Assembly: GCA_904419835.1 (NCBI GenBank)
Contig: CAJFTA010000102.1
Location: 1 to 13,370, forward strand
Origin: an uncultured Pseudoflavonifractor sp.
Lineage (GTDB): Bacteria; Bacillota; Clostridia; Oscillospirales; Oscillospiraceae
Length of the DNA: 13,370 nucleotides
Direction: 5' to 3'
Positions 5,536 to 11,097 of the stretch are shown piece after piece. The position numbers and the translations under genes are program-made. Each line of letters opens with the position of its first letter. Position 1 is the stretch's first letter. Below the pieces are notes generated by a model. That model did not search any database. It saw only the letters and a list, made by a program, of their open reading frames with translations, and had not been told where the DNA came from.

Positions 5536-5573
5536 TTCATTGATTTAGAAAAGATATATGTTGACTTACATAT
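5536..5573 (+). promoter_or_regulatory. Predicted Cascade target site of the crRNA-like RNA in the cas5c promoter
   Basis: PAM TTC at 5536-5538, then ATTGATTTAGAAAAGAT at 5539-5555 matching the guide at positions 1-5, 7-11 and 13-17. A guide of about 35 bases would place the complex over 5539-5573, covering the -35 box at 5561-5566. The PAM and protospacer orientation are canonical for type I: PAM 5' of the protospacer on the non-target strand. Confidence 0.7.
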
Positions 5574-5574
5574 A
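5555..5574. promoter_or_regulatory. 7-bp inverted repeat centred on the -35 box of the cas5c promoter
   Basis: TATATGT (5555-5561) and ACATATA (5568-5574) are perfect inverted arms around the -35 hexamer. It could be an operator for a protein regulator acting independently of the RNA, or simply AT-rich promoter sequence. Confidence 0.3.
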
Positions 5575-5589
5575 CTTCCGTGTTATATT
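5561..5589 (+). promoter_or_regulatory. Promoter of the cas5c-cas2 operon
   Basis: -35 TTGACT (5561-5566), exactly 17 bp, -10 TATATT (5584-5589): each one base from consensus. Predicted start near 5596, giving a leader of about 52 bases to ATG 5648. Confidence 0.8.
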
Positions 5590-5647
5590 AATGTCATTAC
5601 AAAAATGGATATATACGGAAACTAAATTTTAGAAAGGAGTGACGCCT

Positions 5648-6310
5648 ATGTCCATAAAACTGGAGGTTTGGGGAGATTATGCCCTCTTCACACGTCCGGA
5701 GATGAAGGTTGAACGGGTCAGCTATGATGTGATGACCCCCTCAGCGGCCAGAGGGCTGATCGAGGCCATTTACTGGCATCCGGGAATGCGGTGGCGCATC
5801 GACCGCATCCATGTCTGTGCCCCCATCCGCTTCACCAATCTGCGGCGCAACGAGGTCAAATCCACGGTCTCCGCCACCACAGCCCGCACGGTGATGGAAC
5901 GCGGAACAGGTGAGCTGTATCTCAGCACTTCGCAGGAGATTCAGCAGCGCGCCGCACTGCTGCTGCGGGATGTGCGCTATGTGATTGAGGCCCATTTTGA
6001 GATGACGGAGAACGCCGCACCTGGAGACAACCCGGGAAAATTCCAGGATATTATGAAGCGTCGGATTCAGAAAGGACAGTTTTATCACCAGCCCTGCTTC
6101 GGCTGTCGGGAGTTTCCCGCCCACTTCCGCCTGTGTGAGGAGATACCGCCCTGTCCTGACGAACTGAAAGGGGAACGGGACCTGGGCTGGATGCTCTACG
6201 ACATGGACTATACCAATCCGGAGGACATTACCCCTCTCTTCTTCCGCGGTGTTCTCCAAAACGGTGTGCTGGATGTACCGGCCTGGGACAGCGAGGAGGT
6301 ACGGCGATGA
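5648..6310 (+). CDS. cas5c: Cas5c (Cas5d), crRNA-processing endoribonuclease of type I-C Cascade
   Basis: A 220-aa protein. In subtype I-C, which lacks Cas6, Cas5c cuts pre-crRNA at the base of the repeat stem-loop and then stays on the 5' handle. Family features: an opening beta strand with GDYALFTRPE (9-18), the PSAARGLIEAIYWHPGM segment with Tyr42 as likely catalytic tyrosine, NPGKFQDIMKRR (128-139) and the GQFYHQPCFGCREFPAHF block (143-160). By my alignment from memory to Bacillus halodurans Cas5d, Lys131 matches its catalytic Lys while the neighbouring catalytic His is Phe132 here; this needs a real alignment. Start ATG 5648 has AAAGGAG (5633-5639) eight bases upstream; an in-frame GTG at 5639 overlaps that Shine-Dalgarno and is rejected. 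It overlaps cas8c by ATGA. Confidence 0.95.
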   Translation: MSIKLEVWGDYALFTRPEMKVERVSYDVMTPSAARGLIEAIYWHPGMRWRIDRIHVCAPIRFTNLRRNEVKSTVSATTARTVMERGTGELYLSTSQEIQQRAALLLRDVRYVIEAHFEMTENAAPGDNPGKFQDIMKRRIQKGQFYHQPCFGCREFPAHFRLCEEIPPCPDELKGERDLGWMLYDMDYTNPEDITPLFFRGVLQNGVLDVPAWDSEEVRR

Positions 6311-8040
6311 TCCTGCAGGCATTGACCGAATACTACCGGACCCTGGCGGACAGGGGAGAGATCTCTCCCCCGGGCTGGAGTACTGTCAACGTCTCCTACG
6401 CGCTCTGTATCGGCGCAGACGGAACCCTGGATCAGGTTATCTCCGTCCAAACCGAACAGAAAAAAGGGAAAAAGACTGTGCTGGCACCGCAGCCCATGAC
6501 GCTCCCGGCTCCGGTGAAGCGCACCAGCGGCGTGGCGGCTAACTTCCTCTGTGACACGTCCAGCTATCTTCTGGGCGTGGACAGTAAGGGCAAGCCCCAA
6601 CGTGCCCTGGAGTGCTTCCAGGCGTGCAAAAGTCTCCACCAGGACCTGTTGGAAGCAGTAGACAGCCCTGCTGCCCGGGCGCTGCTGGCCTTTTTTGAAA
6701 ACTGGCATCCGGAACAGGCAGCAGAACACCCCGCCCTTATCCCCTGTTGGGACGAACTGATGGCAGGTGCCAATCTGGTGTTCCGCTGCGATGGCTCCTT
6801 CGTCCACGAGGACGCTCTGATTCGTCAGGTTTGGGACCATCACTATCAGGCTGCGGAAGACGGCCCTCAGATGGTCTGCCTGGTTACTGGAGAGCGTGGA
6901 CCGGTGGAAAACATCCATCCTCCCATCAAAAAGGTACAGGGCGCCCAGTCCAGCGGCGCGGCTCTGGTATCCTTTAATGCCCCGGCGTTCTGTTCCTACG
7001 GCAAAGAGCAGAATTACAACGCCCCTACCAGCAAATACGCCGCCTTTGCCTATACTACCGCCCTCAACCATCTGCTCTCCGACCGGGAGCATGTCTACCG
7101 GATGGGGGACGCCACGGTGGTCTGCTGGGCCAAATGCGGCGGGGAGGTCTACCAGAATCTGATGGGCTGGGCACTCTTCGGCCAGGAGCCCTCCTACACG
7201 CTGACGGATCTCCAGGGCGCACTGAAAAATCTGTGCGACGGGAGTCCGGTGGAGTTGGATGAGGAGCGGCTGGACCCCAATATGGAATTTTATATTCTGG
7301 GGCTCTCTCCCAACGCCGCCCGCCTGTCAGTGCGCTCTTTCCTGCACAATACCTTCGGTCATTTTCTGAAAAACGCCCAGGCTCACCAGCAGCGGCTGGA
7401 GATTGTCAAACCCGCCTATGACAAATTTGATGTTCTGCCCCTGTGGAAGCTGCTGGACGAGACCGTAAACCAGAACAGCCGTGACAAAACCCCGTCCCCC
7501 AATATGGCCGGCGAAGTGCTGCGGTCCATTCTCACAGACACCCGCTACCCGGCCACCCTGCTGTCCGGCGTGACGCTGCGCATCCGTGCGGAACACGCTG
7601 TCACCCGGGGCAGGGCCGCCATTATCAAGGCGTATTATCTGAAAAATCCACATTCCGATGTACCAAAGGAGGTTTTGACCGTGTCCCTCAATCCCGACAG
7701 CTCCAACCTTCCCTACAACCTGGGGCGTCTGTTCTCCGTGCTGGAGACCATCCAGTCCGCCGCCAACCCGGGCATCAACTCCACCATCAAGGACAAGTAC
7801 TTCAACTCTGCCTCCGCCACCCCTGCCATCGTGTTCCCCGTGCTGCTGAATCTGGCCCAGAAGCACCTGAAAAAGCTGGACACCGGCCTGCGTACCTACC
7901 ATGACAAACAGCTCACCGCCCTGCTTTCCAAGCTGGGCGAGGGCTATCCTCAGCGTTTGAATCTGCCCCAGCAGGGTTCCTTCCAGCTGGGCTACTATCA
8001 CCAGACCCAGGTCCGTTTTGAGAAAAAGGAGGAAAAGTAA
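6307..8040 (+). CDS. cas8c: Cas8c (Csd1), large subunit of type I-C Cascade
   Basis: A 577-aa Csd1-family protein of normal length. It recognises the PAM in target DNA and helps recruit Cas3. Family blocks are evident: GWSTVNVSYAL near residue 19, the VCLVTGERGPVENIHPPIKK stretch followed by VQGAQSSGAALVSFNAPAF (about residues 194-233), then NAPTSKYAAFAYTTALNHLL. ATG 6307 overlaps the cas5c stop (ATGA) and is preceded by GAGGAGGT (6293-6300) six bases upstream. The last 119 codons probably also produce Cas11c from an internal start. No frameshift or truncation is visible. Confidence 0.96.
   Translation: MILQALTEYYRTLADRGEISPPGWSTVNVSYALCIGADGTLDQVISVQTEQKKGKKTVLAPQPMTLPAPVKRTSGVAANFLCDTSSYLLGVDSKGKPQRALECFQACKSLHQDLLEAVDSPAARALLAFFENWHPEQAAEHPALIPCWDELMAGANLVFRCDGSFVHEDALIRQVWDHHYQAAEDGPQMVCLVTGERGPVENIHPPIKKVQGAQSSGAALVSFNAPAFCSYGKEQNYNAPTSKYAAFAYTTALNHLLSDREHVYRMGDATVVCWAKCGGEVYQNLMGWALFGQEPSYTLTDLQGALKNLCDGSPVELDEERLDPNMEFYILGLSPNAARLSVRSFLHNTFGHFLKNAQAHQQRLEIVKPAYDKFDVLPLWKLLDETVNQNSRDKTPSPNMAGEVLRSILTDTRYPATLLSGVTLRIRAEHAVTRGRAAIIKAYYLKNPHSDVPKEVLTVSLNPDSSNLPYNLGRLFSVLETIQSAANPGINSTIKDKYFNSASATPAIVFPVLLNLAQKHLKKLDTGLRTYHDKQLTALLSKLGEGYPQRLNLPQQGSFQLGYYHQTQVRFEKKEEK
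7681..8040 (+). CDS. cas11c: Cas11c small subunit from an internal start within cas8c
   Basis: An in-frame GTG at 7681 (Val459 of Cas8c) is preceded by AAAGGAGG at 7665-7672, eight bases away, a stronger ribosome binding site than most real genes here. Translation from it yields 119 residues covering the helical C-terminal part of Cas8c. Subtype I-C systems are known to make a separate Cas11c small subunit in this way, which lines the Cascade belly and stabilises the R-loop. No separate cas11 gene exists in the operon. An in-frame TTG two codons earlier is a less well-spaced alternative. Confidence 0.75.
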   Translation: MSLNPDSSNLPYNLGRLFSVLETIQSAANPGINSTIKDKYFNSASATPAIVFPVLLNLAQKHLKKLDTGLRTYHDKQLTALLSKLGEGYPQRLNLPQQGSFQLGYYHQTQVRFEKKEEK

Positions 8041-8041
8041 T

Positions 8042-8938
8042 ATGTCTGAGCCTATCAAGAACCGCTATGAATTCGTCATCCTCTTCGATGTGGAAAACGG
8101 CAACCCCAACGGTGACCCCGATGCGGGCAACATGCCCCGGGTGGACCCGGAGACCGGCCTGGGCATCGTGACCGATGTGTGCCTCAAGCGCAAGATCCGC
8201 AACTATGTGGAAACCGTAAAGGAAGACGCCACCGGCTACCGTATCTATGTCAAGGACGGTGTTCCCCTCAACCGCAGTGACGCGGAGGCGTATGCCGAGC
8301 TGGATGTCACAGAGAAAACCGTGAAGGAAAAGAAGAAAGCCGACCCCGACCTGGATCGAAAGATCCGGGACTGGATGTGCGCCAATTTCTATGACATCCG
8401 CACTTTCGGCGCGGTGATGACCACCTTTGTAAAGGCCGCTCTGAACTGCGGTCAGGTGCGTGGTCCGGTCCAGCTGGGCTTTGCCCGCAGCGTGGAGCCG
8501 GTGGTCCCCCAGGAGGTCACCATCACCCGGGTTGCCATCACCACCGAGGCTGACGCGGAGAAGAAGGGCACCGAGATGGGCCGCAAGTACATCGTCCCTT
8601 ACGGGCTTTACCGCTGTGAGGGATATATCTCCGCCAATCTGGCCCGCAAGACCACCGGCTTCTCCGAAGAGGATCTGTCCCTGCTTTGGGAGGCTATTCT
8701 CAACATGTTTGAGCACGACCACTCCGCCGCCCGGGGCAAGATGGCGGTACGGGAGCTGATTGTCTTCAAGCACGACAGTGAGCTGGGCTGTGCGCCCGCC
8801 TGGAAGCTGTTTGACGCCGTGACCGTCACCAGGAAAAATCCCGACGATCCCTCCCCTGCCCGCTCCTATCAGGACTATACTGTCGCCGTGGACGAGGCCG
8901 CCCTCCCTGCCGGCGTTACCTGTCAGCGGATGGGGTGA
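8042..8938 (+). CDS. cas7c: Cas7c (Csd2), backbone subunit of type I-C Cascade
   Basis: A 298-aa Csd2-family protein that polymerises along the crRNA spacer; its thumb loops flip out every sixth guide base. Diagnostic blocks: YEFVILFDVENGNPNGDPDA near residues 8-28, PRVDPETGLGIVTDVCLKRK, then FYDIRTFGAVMTT (residues 116-128) and CGQVRGPVQLGFARSVEPV. ATG 8042 follows the cas8c stop by one base, with AAGGAGG (8026-8032) nine bases upstream; an in-frame ATG at 8018 precedes this Shine-Dalgarno and would overlap cas8c, so it is rejected. The stop overlaps the cas4 start. Confidence 0.96.
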   Translation: MSEPIKNRYEFVILFDVENGNPNGDPDAGNMPRVDPETGLGIVTDVCLKRKIRNYVETVKEDATGYRIYVKDGVPLNRSDAEAYAELDVTEKTVKEKKKADPDLDRKIRDWMCANFYDIRTFGAVMTTFVKAALNCGQVRGPVQLGFARSVEPVVPQEVTITRVAITTEADAEKKGTEMGRKYIVPYGLYRCEGYISANLARKTTGFSEEDLSLLWEAILNMFEHDHSAARGKMAVRELIVFKHDSELGCAPAWKLFDAVTVTRKNPDDPSPARSYQDYTVAVDEAALPAGVTCQRMG

Positions 8939-9597
8939 TCTATGCCGAGGAGGACTACCTCCAGCTCTCCGGTCTGCAGCACTTTGCCTTCTGCCGTCGC
9001 CAGTGGGCCCTTATCCATGTGGAACAGCAGTGGCAGGAAAATCTGCGCACCGTGGAAGGTGATCTATTCCATCGCCGTGCTCACGATGAGCAGCTCCGGG
9101 AGCGACGGGGAGACACGCTGATCCTGCGTGGTCTCTCCATCGCCTCTCCCACCCTGGGGATATCCGGAAAATGTGACGTGGTGGAATTTCACGCAGACCC
9201 CAGCGGCATCTCGCTCTACGGAGAGGAGGGGCTGTGGGTCCCCTTCCCTGTGGAGTATAAACGCGGCGCACCAAAAGCCCATCAGGCGGATGAACTCCAG
9301 CTGTGTGCCCAGGCCATGTGCTTGGAAGAGATGCTCTGCTGTACCATCCAGGCGGGTGCCCTTTTCTACGGCGAGACCAGGCGGAGGACGTTAGTGCCCT
9401 TTTCCGCAGAGCTACGGGAAGAAGTGCAGACAATGCTGGAGGAGATGCACCAGCTCAGCCGCCGGGGATACACGCCAAAGGTAAAGCCCTCCAAAGGGTG
9501 CAGTGCCTGCTCGCTGAAAGAGTTATGTCTACCGGTTCTGATGAAAGGGAAAGCCGTGGAGTCCTATCTGCATGACGCACTGGAGGGTGAGACATGA
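8935..9597 (+). CDS. cas4: Cas4, RecB-like iron-sulfur nuclease for spacer acquisition
   Basis: A 220-aa Cas4 that trims prespacers and helps select those with the correct PAM, working with Cas1-Cas2. Cysteines for the 4Fe-4S cluster are Cys20 (FAFCRRQ) and Cys189, Cys192, Cys198 (GCSACSLKELC). RecB-type nuclease residues: Asp81 in GKCDVVEF, Glu107 and Lys109 in PVEYKRG, and the QLCAQ motif (122-126). The start is GTG 8935 overlapping the cas7c stop (GTGA); the Shine-Dalgarno is weak, suggesting translational coupling. The cas4-cas1 junction is an ATGA overlap. Confidence 0.95.
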   Translation: MIYAEEDYLQLSGLQHFAFCRRQWALIHVEQQWQENLRTVEGDLFHRRAHDEQLRERRGDTLILRGLSIASPTLGISGKCDVVEFHADPSGISLYGEEGLWVPFPVEYKRGAPKAHQADELQLCAQAMCLEEMLCCTIQAGALFYGETRRRTLVPFSAELREEVQTMLEEMHQLSRRGYTPKVKPSKGCSACSLKELCLPVLMKGKAVESYLHDALEGET

Positions 9598-10625
9598 GAC
9601 ATCTGCTCAATACCCTGTTTGTAACCTCAGAGGACATCTATCTCTCTCTGGACGGCGAAAACGTCGTAGCCAACCGGGAACATACGGTAGTGGCCCGCTA
9701 TCCGCTCCACACCCTCTCCGCTATTCTCTCCTTTTCCTATCCGGGCGCCTCTCCTGCACTGATGGGAGCCTGTGCACAGCGGGGAATCTCCCTCTCTTTC
9801 TGCACGCCAAGAGGAAAATTTCTGGCCCGGGTTACCGGTGAGGCCAATGGAAATGTTCTTCTGCGCCGCGCCCAGTACCGTGTGGCAGATGATCCTGTCC
9901 AGAGCTGTGCTGTCGCACGTGCTATGGTCTTTGGAAAGATGTACAATGCCCGCTGGAGCATTGAACGTACCCGCCGTGACCACGGCCTCCGGGTTGACAC
10001 CGGGCGTCTGGAGGCCGTGTCCGGGCAGCTGAAGGCGCTTCTGCCACAACTTCTGGACGAGACAGATCTGGACTCTCTGCGCGGCCTGGAAGGCGCCGGC
10101 GCCACCGCATATTTCGGTGTATTTGAGCAGTTGATCTTGGGTGATTCAACTCTGTTCCAGTTTCATACCCGCAGCCGCAGACCGCCCCTTGACCCTGTGA
10201 ACGCTCTGCTCTCCTTTTCTTACAGCCTGTTGTCCCATGACTGTGCATGGGCACTGGAGAGTGTGGGTCTGGACTCCTATGTAGGCTTTCTCCACCGAGA
10301 CCGTCCAGGCCGCAGCTCTCTTGCGCTTGATTTGATGGAGGAGTTTCGCCCCTGTATTGCGGATCGCTTTGTCTTGACCTGCATTAACAACCGTATCTTT
10401 CAGAAGTCAGACTTCGAATATCGTGAGAACGGCGGCGTCTTTCTCAGTGAGAGCGGGCGGCGTATCTTTCTTCAACGATGGCAGGAGCGCAAAAAGGATA
10501 CTATGACGCATCCTTTTCTGGGTGAAAAGGTACCGTGGGGGCTGGTACCCTATCTGCAGGCGCTGCTTCTGGCACGATATCTCAGGAATGACTTGGACGC
10601 TTATCCTCCATTTTTGTGGAAGTGA
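9594..10625 (+). CDS. cas1: Cas1, CRISPR integrase
   Basis: A 343-aa Cas1 of the I-C type that integrates prespacers at the leader end of the array. Metal-binding catalytic residues are recognisable: Glu166 in GLEGAGATAYF, His234 in VGFLHRDRPGRSSLAL and Glu249 in DLMEEFRP. ATG 9594 overlaps the cas4 stop and has GGAGG (9582-9586) seven bases upstream. The protein is full length and appears intact. Confidence 0.97.
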   Translation: MRHLLNTLFVTSEDIYLSLDGENVVANREHTVVARYPLHTLSAILSFSYPGASPALMGACAQRGISLSFCTPRGKFLARVTGEANGNVLLRRAQYRVADDPVQSCAVARAMVFGKMYNARWSIERTRRDHGLRVDTGRLEAVSGQLKALLPQLLDETDLDSLRGLEGAGATAYFGVFEQLILGDSTLFQFHTRSRRPPLDPVNALLSFSYSLLSHDCAWALESVGLDSYVGFLHRDRPGRSSLALDLMEEFRPCIADRFVLTCINNRIFQKSDFEYRENGGVFLSESGRRIFLQRWQERKKDTMTHPFLGEKVPWGLVPYLQALLLARYLRNDLDAYPPFLWK

Positions 10626-10632
10626 GTATGTT

Positions 10633-10923
10633 ATGTTAGTACTGATTACATACGATGTTAATACCGGGGATGCTGCCGGACGCAGACGTCTGCGGCAAAT
10701 TGCCAGACAGTGCGTTAACTATGGTCAGCGTGTACAGTGCTCTGTGTTCGAATGTCTGCTGGACTCAGCCCAGTGCAAAATGCTTCAGGCAAAGCTGTTG
10801 GAGATCATGGACCAGGAGAAGGACAGCCTGCGGTTTTACTATCTCGGAAGCCGCTACGAAAACAAGATCGATCACTTCGGCCGCAAAACTTCCTATCTGC
10901 CGGAAGACCCTCTGATTCTATAA
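10633..10923 (+). CDS. cas2: Cas2, adaptation subunit
   Basis: A 96-aa Cas2 that dimerises to bridge two Cas1 dimers. The first strand MLVLITYDVNTGD carries the conserved Asp8; a ferredoxin-like fold follows with RRRLRQIARQCVNYGQRVQC and SVFEC, and the C-terminal part contains SLRFYYLGSRYENKIDHFG. ATG 10633 lies seven bases past the cas1 stop. The only Shine-Dalgarno-like sequence is a weak GTGAG (10622-10626), so coupling with cas1 is likely. A longer reading frame from 10522 would overlap cas1 and add non-Cas2 residues. Confidence 0.96.
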   Translation: MLVLITYDVNTGDAAGRRRLRQIARQCVNYGQRVQCSVFECLLDSAQCKMLQAKLLEIMDQEKDSLRFYYLGSRYENKIDHFGRKTSYLPEDPLIL

Positions 10924-10971
10924 GTGTGCGAGGCTCCAGCCCCCATAAATTCTCAGGGAGGTTCGCACTTA
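10921..10971 (+). terminator. Imperfect dyad after cas2 (weak terminator or leader structure)
   Basis: TAAGTGTGCGA (10921-10931, including the cas2 stop) and TCGCACTTA (10963-10971) are inverted copies with one bulge, separated by 31 bp. No T-tract follows, so termination is uncertain. Confidence 0.3.
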
Positions 10972-11097
10972 TATCCAGCCGTTTCCCACGAATCATGATA
11001 CGCTATTTTCTCTTATAGTTTTTCAGCATTTAATATATGCACTTAAAAATTGTGTAAAATGCGCAAATTTGCAGGTATTTATTTGTGTATATCTGCT
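10924..11097 (+). promoter_or_regulatory. CRISPR leader
   Basis: 174 bp between the cas2 stop and the first repeat. The last 110 bases are strongly AT-rich, unlike the flanking DNA, as expected of a leader carrying the array promoter and the Cas1-Cas2 docking signals. A perfect palindrome, GCAAATTTGC, sits at 11063-11072, 25 bp before the first repeat. I could not place a convincing -35/-10 pair. Confidence 0.8.

Noticed and set aside
5605..5625. A six-codon ORF (MDIYGN) in the cas5c leader as a possible CreT-like tiny toxin
   Set aside because: No Shine-Dalgarno, no hydrophobic or rare-codon signature, and the regulated unit downstream is the cas operon itself.
5639..5647. GTG 5639 as the cas5c start
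   Set aside because: It overlaps the AAAGGAG that is correctly spaced for ATG 5648.
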